Notes: generated from the letters alone by a model not told the origin. 8,531 bases of DNA from Ascidiaceihabitans sp. (GCA_023301665.1 JALZUL010000043.1:1-8531), one strand, 5' to 3'; numbered from the stretch's first letter, positions 1 through 7,548 are shown. Translations and numbers: made by a program.

Positions 1-539
1 GCATGACTTTCACACAATGCGTTTCGCCGTCGCCAATACAGCGCGATAACAAGTGAAGACCGCGAGATAAGCTGGCTTATAAACGTCTCGATCGTAGCAT
101 GGTCGGCAATCCGTGCAATTTCACAATGAAAAATTCCCGAAAGCTTAAGCGCAAGGCCATGCTGATCGTTATCGAGCGCTGCATGTTCCTCAGCTATATG
201 GCGTTCAAGCAATTCAATATCAGCTGGTGTCGCCCGTTCCGCAGCCGCACGCGCAGTCTGTGGCTCGAGTAATGAACGGGCTTCAAAAACTTCGCGCGCT
301 TCCTTGATCGATGGTTCGGCGACAAAAGCCCCCTTATTACGTTCTATCGAAACAAGTCCGCTATGCGACAATGCCCGCAGTGCCTGCCTAACGACGGTAC
401 GACTAACACCAAAAATTTCACCGACTTCATCTTCACGGAGCTTTTGCCCCGGATAAAGCCGGTGCTCATGAACGGCCTCTGTCAATTCCAAAACGATCTC
501 GTCGGCTGATGTCGCGGATATAACGGTGTTTATAGGCAT
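1..539 (-). CDS. GntR-family transcriptional regulator, FCD subfamily (partial, C-terminus cut by window edge)
   Basis: Starts at ATG 539-537 and stays open to base 1, giving 179 complete codons; relatives are usually about 220-240 residues, so roughly the last 50 are missing. The start is supported by AAAGGAGA a few bases upstream. Residues about 10-75 form the GntR winged helix-turn-helix, including LREDEVGEIFGVSRTVVRQA (residues 34-53) and then GLVSIERNKGAFV. From about residue 80 comes an FCD ligand-binding domain: EAREVFEARSLLEP, then LSGIFHCEIARIADHATI with H138 in the conserved FH position, then SRSSLVIALY. FCD domains normally bind a carboxylate or related ligand, often with a metal held by histidines. 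It is divergent from the transporter-racemase operon, so it most likely controls that operon and itself, with the transported compound or a product as ligand. Family assignment is firm; the ligand is inference. Confidence 0.93.
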   Translation of the reverse strand, partial: MPINTVISATSADEIVLELTEAVHEHRLYPGQKLREDEVGEIFGVSRTVVRQALRALSHSGLVSIERNKGAFVAEPSIKEAREVFEARSLLEPQTARAAAERATPADIELLERHIAEEHAALDNDQHGLALKLSGIFHCEIARIADHATIETFISQLISRSSLVIALYWRRRNALCESH

Positions 540-609
540 CTGATTTCTCCTTTCGTTAGTAACGCAGATTGTCTGCCCAACAACAATTCCGCATACATGT
601 TACGGAGCA

Positions 610-621
610 ATTGTATACAAT
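610..621. promoter_or_regulatory. Putative operator of the FCD-type GntR regulator (ATTGTATACAAT)
   Basis: This is a perfect 12-bp palindrome in the divergent gap. Its core, GT-AT-AC flanked by A/T, fits the general operator pattern of FadR/FCD-type GntR proteins (an outward GT half-site facing an AC half-site). It lies 71 bases upstream of the regulator start and about 145 bases upstream of the ATPase start, so one dimer bound here could act on both promoters. It is the only perfect palindrome of this length I saw in the gap. Binding by this particular regulator is inferred from position and family. Confidence 0.55.
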
Positions 622-755
622 GTTAGATTAAATATTAAACAATTATGCTTGGTGATTACCTTTTTTTGTGCACTACCAATGCGAAGCTCTACCTTCAAAC
701 GGAAACTCCTTCCTTCGAATCTGAAACTCCCCCCAACTCAGCTCAGAGCTTTGCT

Positions 756-761
756 AGGGGA
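756..761 (+). promoter_or_regulatory. Ribosome binding site supporting a TTG start for the ABC ATPase
   Basis: AGGGGA ends five bases before TTG 767-769. No in-frame ATG lies near the expected N-terminus: the next in-frame methionines fall inside the nucleotide-binding fold. The TTG start is therefore the best choice. Another in-frame TTG at 776-778 is possible but less well spaced. Confidence 0.6.
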
Positions 762-766
762 TCACA

Positions 767-1750
767 TTGGATCAGTTGCCTGACCTTGAAATCGTTAACC
801 TGACCAAACGCTACGGCGAAACCGTGGCGGTTGACGAGATAAATTACCATTTTAATGCAGGTACTTACACCTGTCTTCTTGGTCCATCTGGGTGTGGAAA
901 ATCATCAACTCTACGGATGATTGCAGGTCATGAAACGGTCTCAGACGGGGCAGTTATCCTTGCCGGTCAGGACATTTCCTTATTACCGCCCGCCAAACGG
1001 GGCACTGCAATGATGTTCCAAAATTACGCATTGTTTCCTCATCTGAGCGTTACCGAAAATGTGGGTTTTAGTCTCAAGATGGCTGGAGTCGAAAAGGCGT
1101 CACGCAATAAGCAAGCCTTAGAACTCTTGGAAATGGTCGATATGACCGCCTTCGCAAACCGCCTTCCGGCACAGCTGTCGGGGGGGCAGCAACAACGTGT
1201 CGCTCTAGCGCGCGCATTAATCACCAAGCCACAGGTTCTCCTGTTAGATGAACCGCTGTCTGCTTTGGATCCATTCTTGCGGGTGCGGATGCGCGCAGAG
1301 CTCAAAAAGCTTCAGCGTGAACTGGGCATTACTTTTATCCACGTGACACACGGACAAGACGAAGCCTTAGCACTGGCCGATGAGATCGTTGTAATGAACA
1401 ACGCCGTGATCGAACAAGCTGGTAAAACCCGAGAGGTTTTCGATGCACCGAAGACCGCCTTTGTCGCACGTTTTCTAGGGTCACATAACGTGATCAGCCT
1501 GCCACAAGGTGATGTCGCTGTCCGCTCGGACGCCTTGTCTTTTGGTGATCCGAAATCAGCGCGACTGCCCGGTCAGATAATCAACATAGAATACCAAGGC
1601 ACGCATGTGGCCCTGACAGCCCTTGTTCACGGCGACCAAGAGGTCACAGCATTGCTTTCGGACGCAGATTTCTTTGGGAACCCAAAGGAAATAGGCGAGG
1701 CGATCGGCCTCGACTGGGAAGATCCATCAGCTCAAGCGCTGACGGTATAA
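767..1750 (+). CDS. ABC transporter ATP-binding protein, spermidine/putrescine (PotA)-like
   Basis: Cytoplasmic ATPase subunit (327 residues) that powers the importer encoded downstream. All nucleotide-binding motifs are present: Walker A GPSGCGKSS (39-47), Q-loop glutamine Q85 in MFQNYALFPHLSV, signature LSGGQQQRV (137-145), Walker B LLLDE (158-162), D-loop SALD (165-168) and switch histidine H195 in HVTHGQDEA. Residues from about 235 form a C-terminal regulatory (TOBE-like) region, somewhat shorter than in typical PotA proteins of 350-380 residues. It uses a TTG start, which may lower its translation. It is first in the operon, 24 bases ahead of the binding-protein gene. The family resembles polyamine, iron(III) and other PotA/CysA-type importers, so substrate cannot be assigned from this subunit. 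Confidence 0.93.
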   Translation: MDQLPDLEIVNLTKRYGETVAVDEINYHFNAGTYTCLLGPSGCGKSSTLRMIAGHETVSDGAVILAGQDISLLPPAKRGTAMMFQNYALFPHLSVTENVGFSLKMAGVEKASRNKQALELLEMVDMTAFANRLPAQLSGGQQQRVALARALITKPQVLLLDEPLSALDPFLRVRMRAELKKLQRELGITFIHVTHGQDEALALADEIVVMNNAVIEQAGKTREVFDAPKTAFVARFLGSHNVISLPQGDVAVRSDALSFGDPKSARLPGQIINIEYQGTHVALTALVHGDQEVTALLSDADFFGNPKEIGEAIGLDWEDPSAQALTV

Positions 1751-1774
1751 CGAAACAACAACAGGGAAAATGAA

Positions 1775-3048
1775 ATGACAACAATTTCAAAAGTACGCTA
1801 TTCGCGTCGCTCGCTCTTGAAAACCGGTGGCGCGGCGGTGGCAGCCGCCGCGCTTCCGGCTCCAATGGTATGGGGACAAGAGACAAAAAACATCACCTTG
1901 CGCCAATTCGGTACCGGGTGTCTAACCTCAATGAAGTTGCGACGAAGGTCAAGGAAGACCTTGGTTTTAACTTAGAAATGACCGCGCTGGATTCCGACAG
2001 TGTAACCCAGCGTGCCGCAACGCAACCTAACAGCTTTGACATCGCCGATATCGAATACTGGATCGGCAAAAAGGTTTGGCCAACCGGCAATCTGCAAGCG
2101 ATGGATACAGCCAAGATCGCGCAATACGACAATATCGTTGGTATCTTCCGCGATGGCAAACTGACACCGGAAAGCACGATTGCACAGGGCACCGCACCGC
2201 ATTCGGTAGGCTTTACAACAGGCGTTGACGGTAAAGAGTTTGTTGACGAAGAATCCGGTTGGATGACGTTAATCCCAACGATTTACAACGCTGACACCTT
2301 AGGCATTCGCCCTGACTTGATTGGCCGTCCTATCAGCAATTGGTCTGAGCTGTTGAACCCAGAGTTCAAAGGCAAAGCTTCTATCCTTGATATCTCATCC
2401 ATCGGGATCATGGACATGGCGATGGTTGTCGAATCCATGGGTGAATATACCTACCCCGACAAAGGCAACATGACCAAAGAAGAGATCGACCTGACCATCG
2501 GCATCTTTACCGAAGCCAAGAAAAACGGCCAGTTCCGCGCCTTCTGGAAATCCTTCGATGAATCTGTGAATCTGATGGCGTCAGGCGAAGTTGTAATCCA
2601 GTCTATGTGGTCTCCTGCAATCACAGCCGTGAAATCACAAGGTATTCCGTGCGTGTATCAACCGCTGGAAGAAGGCTATCGGTCTTGGGGTGGCGGTCTT
2701 GGCCTATCTGCGTCCTTGTCCGGCATGGAGCTGGATGCCGCCTATGAATACATCAATTGGTATCTCAGCGGTTGGGTTGGCGGATTCTTGATGCGTCAAG
2801 GTTACTACTCGGCTGTACCGAGCACCTCTAAGAACTTTATGTCAGAAAACGAGTGGGGTTTCTGGTTCGAAGGTAAGAAAGCAACTGATGTCATTACATC
2901 ACCATTTGGCGATGCTTTGGCACAAGTTGGCGAAGTACGTGATGGTGGCTCGTTCCAAGACCGCATGGGTGCTGTCGCTTGCTGGAACGCCGTGATGGAC
3001 GAGAACCAATACATGGTTCGCAAGTGGAACGAATTTGTCGCCGCTTAA
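1775..3048 (+). pseudogene. PotD-like periplasmic solute-binding protein, interrupted by a one-base frameshift
   Basis: The gene starts at ATG 1775, preceded by AGGGAA (1763-1768). The first frame encodes a Tat signal peptide: SRRSLLK (residues 10-16), an alanine-rich hydrophobic stretch, and a probable cleavage near VWG-Q (residue 34). It then runs through TLRQFGT and leaves the correct frame at 1916-1918, stopping at 1973-1975. The rest continues in another frame, from GTG 1918 to TAA 3046-3048, as VSNLNEVATKVKEDLG onward. One extra G at the GGG run gives FGTGVSNLNEV and a normal 424-residue protein. The mature part is intact and typical of the PotD-like family (YNADTLGI, NWSELLNPEFKGKASILD, LMASGEVVIQSMWSP, AAYEYINWYLSGW). 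If the lesion is real, the exported protein is not made; ATG 1870 could start the second frame but would give a protein without a signal peptide. A sequencing or assembly error is at least as likely. In function it would capture the ligand in the periplasm. Confidence 0.88.
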
Positions 3049-3060
3049 ATCTAATACTCG

Positions 3061-3099
3061 CGCACCCCTGCCCCTTTTCTGCGGGGGTGCGTTATTTTC
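3061..3099 (+). terminator. Intra-operon hairpin with T-rich tail after the binding-protein gene
   Basis: CGCACCCCTGC (3061-3071) pairs with GCGGGGGTGCG (3081-3091) as an 11-bp stem with one G-T wobble and a 9-base loop, followed directly by TTATTTTC. This has the form of a rho-independent terminator. It lies 12 bases after the stop of the binding-protein gene and 9 bases before the first permease start. Such a hairpin in ABC importer operons commonly gives partial termination and 3'-end protection, so the binding protein is made in excess over the permeases. Whether it terminates partly or fully here is inference. Confidence 0.8.
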
Positions 3100-3108
3100 A
3101 GGAATGCC

Positions 3109-3990
3109 ATGTCAGATATTTCACCACTTAGAACCAAACCCCTTTCGGACGGTATAAAGGCGTGGCTTTTAGCACTTCCGATGGTCACGATTTTAGCTGT
3201 GTTTCTTTTCGTGCCTATCATAATGATCGTCGTGGTCAGTTTTTGGGGCGCGACTGAATGGTCAATTTATCCGGCGTTCCAATTTGACAATTATGAATTC
3301 CTTCTCACATCTAATGTGACATGGCGGGTGTTTTTTAACACTCTGAAATACGCCGCGATCACCTGGGCGATAACCATTGTTGTCGGGTTTACGGTCGCTT
3401 ATTTTCTAGCCTTTCATGTCCGTAGCATGACGTGGCAGATCGCCCTATTCCTTTTGTGCACAATCCCCTTTTGGACCTCGAACATCATCCGCATGATTTC
3501 TTGGATTCCATTTTTAGGACGCAACGGTTTGGCAAACTCGGCGCTGATTTCGACTGGCGTTATTGACGAGCCGCTGGACTGGTTACTGTTTTCAGATTTC
3601 AGTGTGATCCTTGCATTTGTCCATCTCTACACGTTGTTCATGGTTGTTCCTATTTTCAACACCATGATGCGGATAGACAAATCCCTAATCGAAGCTGCCG
3701 TCGACGCAGGGGCCTCTGGCGCTCAAGTTTTGCGCCATGTCATTATCCCCTTAACCAAACCTGGCCTGATGATTGGTACTATTTTTGTAGTCGCATTGGT
3801 CATGGGTGACTTTATCACAGTACGTTTTATGTCTGGCAGTCAATCCGCGAACGTGGGTCGCATGATCCAAAATGATATTGCGCTACTGGCATATCCATCT
3901 GCCTCCGCTACAGCCGTTATTTTACTTATCACCGTCTTGATGATTATCGGTATATTGCTGCGGTTTGTAGATATTCGAAAGGAGCTGTGA
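3109..3990 (+). CDS. ABC transporter permease, PotB-like
   Basis: Inner-membrane permease of 293 residues. About six hydrophobic segments are visible (roughly 19-45, 76-102, 108-130, 164-187, 216-237 and 266-287). The cytoplasmic EAA coupling loop is EAAVDAGASGAQVLRHVIIP continuing to TKPG (195-219), which contacts the ATPase. The pattern near FWTSNIIRMISWIPFLGRNG (121-140) is typical of PotB-type permeases. The start ATG 3109 is preceded by CAGGAA (3099-3104). An ATG at 3104 is out of frame. It follows the operon hairpin and is one base from the next permease gene, so the two are translated together and form the heterodimeric channel. Confidence 0.93.
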   Translation: MSDISPLRTKPLSDGIKAWLLALPMVTILAVFLFVPIIMIVVVSFWGATEWSIYPAFQFDNYEFLLTSNVTWRVFFNTLKYAAITWAITIVVGFTVAYFLAFHVRSMTWQIALFLLCTIPFWTSNIIRMISWIPFLGRNGLANSALISTGVIDEPLDWLLFSDFSVILAFVHLYTLFMVVPIFNTMMRIDKSLIEAAVDAGASGAQVLRHVIIPLTKPGLMIGTIFVVALVMGDFITVRFMSGSQSANVGRMIQNDIALLAYPSASATAVILLITVLMIIGILLRFVDIRKEL

Positions 3991-3991
3991 C

Positions 3992-4831
3992 ATGGAGCCT
4001 CGCCGCCGATCGTTTTATTTCTTAGCCTCTTTTTTCGCCCTGTTCCTTGTTTTTCTTTACGGTCCAACATTCACGATTGCCGTGTTATCATTTCAGGGCC
4101 CAGGCGGTGGCTTAACCTTTCCAATGCGCGGTGTTTCCATGCATTGGTTTCGGGATCTCTTTGAGCAACAGGCCGTCGGCGACATCTGGGGATCGTTCAG
4201 TCGGTCAATCGTTTTAGGGCTAATGGTCATGGTGACCACGGTTGTCGTGTCCGTTATGGGCGGGCTTGCGTTTCGCAAACGGTTCGCAGGTTCGACGCTC
4301 TTATTCTACTTGATCATCACCTCCTTGGTGGTTCCATCGATCCTAGTCTCACTTGGGGTTGGCCTAACATGGTCGCAATCAGGCTTGCCCGTTCATTGGT
4401 CCACATCTGGTTTTGGTGCCCAACTGACATGGACCTTGCCTTTTGGATTGCTGATCATGTTCGCTGTCTTCAACAGATTTGATCCCAGTTTTGAGGAAGC
4501 AGCCCGTGATCTTGGCGCATCTCCATGGCAAGTCATCCGACATGTCGTTCTGCCCATTATTGCCCCATCACTAATTGGCGTCGCCTTGTTCGGATTTACT
4601 CTGAGTTACGATGAATTCGCACGTACTCTTTTGACAGCTGGCAGCTACAACACCTTACCGTTGGAGATTTTCGGAATGACCACGAATGTCACCAGCCCCG
4701 TATTATTCGCTCTTGGGACCCTAACGACAGTGTTCTCGCTGATCATAGTCGGGATATTCCTTCTTATTGCTTGGTGGATGAACAACCGACAAGCGCGGCA
4801 AGGGTCAGACGCTGGTAAGGGGCATGTTTAA
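3992..4831 (+). CDS. ABC transporter permease, PotC-like
   Basis: Second inner-membrane permease, 279 residues, with about six hydrophobic segments (roughly 9-33, 72-95, 103-126, 146-163, 188-208 and 239-262). The EAA coupling loop EEAARDLGASPWQVIRHVVL (168-187), then PIIAPS, is intact. Its ribosome site AAAGGAG (3978-3984) lies inside the end of the PotB-like gene, and its ATG follows that stop after a single base, so the two are tightly coupled. Its stop TAA overlaps the start of the racemase gene (TAATG). It pairs with the preceding permease; the family is that of polyamine importers and of related importers for other substrates. Confidence 0.93.
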   Translation: MEPRRRSFYFLASFFALFLVFLYGPTFTIAVLSFQGPGGGLTFPMRGVSMHWFRDLFEQQAVGDIWGSFSRSIVLGLMVMVTTVVVSVMGGLAFRKRFAGSTLLFYLIITSLVVPSILVSLGVGLTWSQSGLPVHWSTSGFGAQLTWTLPFGLLIMFAVFNRFDPSFEEAARDLGASPWQVIRHVVLPIIAPSLIGVALFGFTLSYDEFARTLLTAGSYNTLPLEIFGMTTNVTSPVLFALGTLTTVFSLIIVGIFLLIAWWMNNRQARQGSDAGKGHV

Positions 4832-5472
4832 TGGCAGTCGCACTTATCAACCCTAACAGTACACAGGCCATGACCGAAGCCATGGTGGAGGCTGCACGCC
4901 TTGCAGTTCCCGACATAGCATTCGAGGGTTGGACGTCTTACAGCGGACCACCATCCATACAGGGAGCTGAAGATGGTCTTGTCGCGACCGCCCCGTTTCT
5001 CGAAGTCGTGAAAAAAGCATCGGACAGCGGTGCAGAAGGCATCATCATCGGCTGTTTTGATGATACGGCCCTAGAGCAAGCTGCCAACATTGCAGCCTGT
5101 CCGGTGATTGGAATTGGGCAGGCTTGCTATCACTTTGCAGCGATGCAGCAATGGCGTTTTAGTGTGGTTACAACTTTACAAGTTTCCGTTCCTGTTCTGG
5201 AATGCAATGTCAAAAAAGCTGGATTGGCTCATGCCCTATCGCGCATCCATGCATCTGGCATACCCGTCTTAGAGCTTGAGGCCGATCCACAAAAAGCTGA
5301 GGCACGCATTTTGACCGTGGCGCAAAAAGCTGTGGCTGAGGACAACATTCAAGCCCTAATTCTTGGGTGTGGTGGGATGGTCACCCTAACGAAAACGATA
5401 CGCACGCAGCTAACCATTCCGGTTTTAGATCCGGTAGAAATAGCCGCGAAATGTATGCGTTGGTTTACATAA
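4831..5472 (+). CDS. Asp/Glu/hydantoin racemase family protein
   Basis: Cytoplasmic cofactor-independent racemase of 213 residues, about the usual length for hydantoin and allantoin racemases. The family marks are the N-terminal INPNSTQAMTEAM (6-18), the first catalytic cysteine C75 in GCFDDTAL, and the second catalytic cysteine C180 in ILGCGGM. The two cysteines act as the paired acid/base that moves the proton at the stereocentre. ATG 4831 overlaps the stop of the PotC-like gene by one base and has AAGGGG (4817-4822) upstream, so translation is coupled to the transporter. This links the transported compound to a chiral substrate, plausibly a 5-substituted hydantoin, allantoin or an amino acid. 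The window contains no hydantoinase, allantoinase or carbamoylase, so the exact substrate is open. Aspartate/glutamate racemase or a related isomerase are the alternatives. Confidence 0.88.
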   Translation: MAVALINPNSTQAMTEAMVEAARLAVPDIAFEGWTSYSGPPSIQGAEDGLVATAPFLEVVKKASDSGAEGIIIGCFDDTALEQAANIAACPVIGIGQACYHFAAMQQWRFSVVTTLQVSVPVLECNVKKAGLAHALSRIHASGIPVLELEADPQKAEARILTVAQKAVAEDNIQALILGCGGMVTLTKTIRTQLTIPVLDPVEIAAKCMRWFT

Positions 5473-5575
5473 CCAAATGAAAAACCAGCACACGATTTGG
5501 CTTCGAAATCCGGTAAAAGATCATCAGAACTGAAAGCAATCAATTTGCTATCGCTCACACGAAAGCCTCTATCAA

Positions 5576-7531
5576 TCAGAAGATAAAGGACTCGCGGTGG
5601 CGCCGAGACTCTTCAACATCTAGTTGGGTCAGTGCTGCTTCGCTCCAATTCATAAGCGCATCAGGTCCACAGATATACACTTCGCGATCCTTAAGCTGCG
5701 CAACAGATTGTATGTCATCAATCTGCATACGGCGTTCTTCATGCCTCCGCGCATTACCTGACAACGCTCGATGCAGGCCATCCTGTGTCAAACGCGCATT
5801 GGTTTGGAACGAGACAATGCGGAGCCTCACGTGTTTAAGAAGTGGGCTGGTTTGCGATGCAAAGTGTGTCAGAATATTAATATCATCATCACGTCCAGAA
5901 AACAAAAGCACGATGTCGGTCGAAACCTGGCTTTGGTGTGCTTTCGCTATCTCAACGATGCCATCCCACATTGCCATGAATGGCGTAATGCCAACACCCC
6001 CTGCGATCCACAGCATGTGCGGCGGGATACTCGGCAGTGTGCCCTCAGAGGTGGCAGAGAAACAGGTAAATCCAGCGCCAGTACCTTTGAACGCAATGGG
6101 TAGCTTTTGCGTGATCAAGCTATCGCAATTGTCATGCAAAACATTGGATATCAAACCACCTGCTTGACGTTTGATGGTAACGCTAACTTGATCGGTTTCG
6201 TGGAAAGCACTGGTTTTTGTGTCAAACCTTGGCGCACTCGAAAGGGTCCAGGTGCGAACATAGTCCTCGTTCACCGTCTGTGGATTGGCCTCGTTCATAT
6301 GATTGTATCCGACATCCAAGATTTCTGAAAAGTCGAAAACACCAAACCCACCGGGCAAAGGCGCGTTGGTCGGCGACGAGAGCTTAAAGTTAAATTTCTT
6401 GATATTGTCGGACAGGGCTTGCGTGGAAACCAGCGTGGCCATGAGAGCAGAAGTTTTGCTAGCTGCGACCGTGCTGCGCCCCATTTGTTCTAGTTCCTTC
6501 CAAAGGTGCTTTACCGGCGGATTGTAAGGCGAGAACTGCTCTTCGGAGGTTAGTCTCAGGTTAAGACCCCTTTTTACAAATACCGCCCCAGTCACCTTGA
6601 TACGTGTCAGCATACCGACCCTCGGCATAAGGTCTTCTGCGTCGTGATCGAGTAGGTTCTCGGCCTCTCCGGTAACGTATAGGATATGACCTGTCGTGAA
6701 ATCTGGAAACACCAAGCCAACCTGTGGGTCTGTCTCAATGTTGCCCAAGGACTGATAAAAGCGATTGCCGGAATGGTCAGGTAAAACCAGATATGTCGTA
6801 ACGCGATCGCCATCGTTTTCTTCATAGATACGCGTAAATCCCGGAGCACCGCCGCGATGATTTACACCCATATCAGTCAGGGCATCCGAGGCAGTATCCC
6901 GAACGATGTGCTTTGTCGCAAGAAAGACAGTGCTTGCACCATCGATCACGTCCTTGGCCTCAGTAGGAAGGGCAGAAACGTTATTGTCAAAGCTGTCAAA
7001 AGATAGCTCAGCGGTGCGCTGCACGTGTGTTAAAGTACGCTCAGTTATGTACTTCGGACAATTCCCAAGGTGTTGGTTCGAAAGGAGCCTGAGCTGTATC
7101 TTTCCGGTATCCTCAACACGGGCTTCACCAATTGACCCCGCTATCTTGTTGCGACGGCGATTGCTGAAATCGATCCCAACGCCCGCAAAGAGCCGTTCCT
7201 CGCTGGCAGGATTCGGCTCTTGCTGTAAGGCGCGCACAAATGGATCATATGGCGTGGCTTGTGCGACGATATCCGTGATGTTGTCGCCTAAAACCTTGAT
7301 GCCGACAGATGGGTCATCACCCGACGTTGTGACCAAAAGACTGACCCATGGGCGTCCACTCTGGTCGAGCGTCGCCAATGGCAGGTAAGAGAGGCCAGCA
7401 AAGAAATCTGCATGCTGCTGGGGCATATCACTGGTAATATACTGCGGAATAGCGTCGATGAGATCTTTTGGTGTATTGCGGCGTACTTGCAGCAGCAATT
7501 CACCTTTATGCGATTTATGTATCAGCACCAT
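5576..7531 (-). CDS. PNPOx-like flavin-binding / ferredoxin-reductase-like fusion oxidoreductase
   Basis: A 651-residue fusion. Residues about 40-175 and 195-330 look like two pyridoxamine-phosphate-oxidase-type split barrels (COG3576-like): GNCPKYITER (156-165) ends the first, and the second has DMGVNHRGGAPGF (220-232), GNRFYQSLGNI (255-265) and PDFTTGHILYVTGEAE (276-291). Residues about 360-651 form an FNR module: FAD motif RTWTLSSAP (426-434, tryptophan where tyrosine is common), KRQAGGLISNVLHD (454-467), NAD(P) motif AGGVGITPF (510-518), CGPDALM (621-627) and the terminal ESFIF. Only four cysteines occur (158, 469, 490, 621), so there is no plant-type [2Fe-2S] domain. It probably moves electrons from NAD(P)H through FAD to a second flavin or a substrate; the substrate is unknown. 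ATG 7531-7529 has AAAGGGG six bases upstream. It is the last visible gene of the minus-strand unit. Confidence 0.88.
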   Translation of the reverse strand: MVLIHKSHKGELLLQVRRNTPKDLIDAIPQYITSDMPQQHADFFAGLSYLPLATLDQSGRPWVSLLVTTSGDDPSVGIKVLGDNITDIVAQATPYDPFVRALQQEPNPASEERLFAGVGIDFSNRRRNKIAGSIGEARVEDTGKIQLRLLSNQHLGNCPKYITERTLTHVQRTAELSFDSFDNNVSALPTEAKDVIDGASTVFLATKHIVRDTASDALTDMGVNHRGGAPGFTRIYEENDGDRVTTYLVLPDHSGNRFYQSLGNIETDPQVGLVFPDFTTGHILYVTGEAENLLDHDAEDLMPRVGMLTRIKVTGAVFVKRGLNLRLTSEEQFSPYNPPVKHLWKELEQMGRSTVAASKTSALMATLVSTQALSDNIKKFNFKLSSPTNAPLPGGFGVFDFSEILDVGYNHMNEANPQTVNEDYVRTWTLSSAPRFDTKTSAFHETDQVSVTIKRQAGGLISNVLHDNCDSLITQKLPIAFKGTGAGFTCFSATSEGTLPSIPPHMLWIAGGVGITPFMAMWDGIVEIAKAHQSQVSTDIVLLFSGRDDDINILTHFASQTSPLLKHVRLRIVSFQTNARLTQDGLHRALSGNARRHEERRMQIDDIQSVAQLKDREVYICGPDALMNWSEAALTQLDVEESRRHRESFIF

Positions 7532-7548
7532 TACCTGCCCCTTTCACC

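Larger units (their letters stand above)
540..766. promoter_or_regulatory. Divergent intergenic region between GntR regulator and transporter operon
   Basis: These 227 bases lie between two outward-facing start codons and must carry promoters for both directions. The middle (about 600-670) is AT-rich and contains the palindrome listed separately. On the minus strand TTGTTT (642-637) and TGTATA (619-614) are 17 bases apart and could be a weak promoter for the regulator gene overlapping the palindrome, but the -10 matches the consensus at only three of six positions. I could not identify a convincing plus-strand promoter. Bases 702-734 contain the direct repeat GAAACTCC at 702-709 and 723-730, exactly 21 bases apart. 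No small ORF with a ribosome site was recognised here. Confidence 0.6.

Noticed and set aside
647..682. Inverted half-sites TTGGT (649-653) and ACCAA (675-679), and GGT-GATT-ACC before a T7 run (651-667), as a second operator or leader terminator
   Set aside because: The half-sites are 21 bases apart, far from GntR-like spacing, and the GGT/ACC stem is only three base pairs.
740..750. Palindrome AGCTCAGAGCT just upstream of the ATPase ribosome site
   Set aside because: An 11-base palindrome with a single central base can occur by chance, and its RNA stem would be only about three pairs. Nothing ties it to a known regulator class.
1908..1922. Programmed -1 ribosomal frameshift in the binding-protein gene
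   Set aside because: Staying in frame would need a -1 shift after ACC GGG, but there is no canonical X XXY YYZ slippery heptamer, re-pairing on CGG would be poor, and this family is not known to use frameshifting. A missing G is simpler.
5460..5476. Inverted repeat TTGGTT/AACCAA across the racemase stop codon as a terminator for the convergent operons
   Set aside because: The stem is only six mostly AT pairs and no T run follows on either strand. I see no convincing terminator in 5473-5575.
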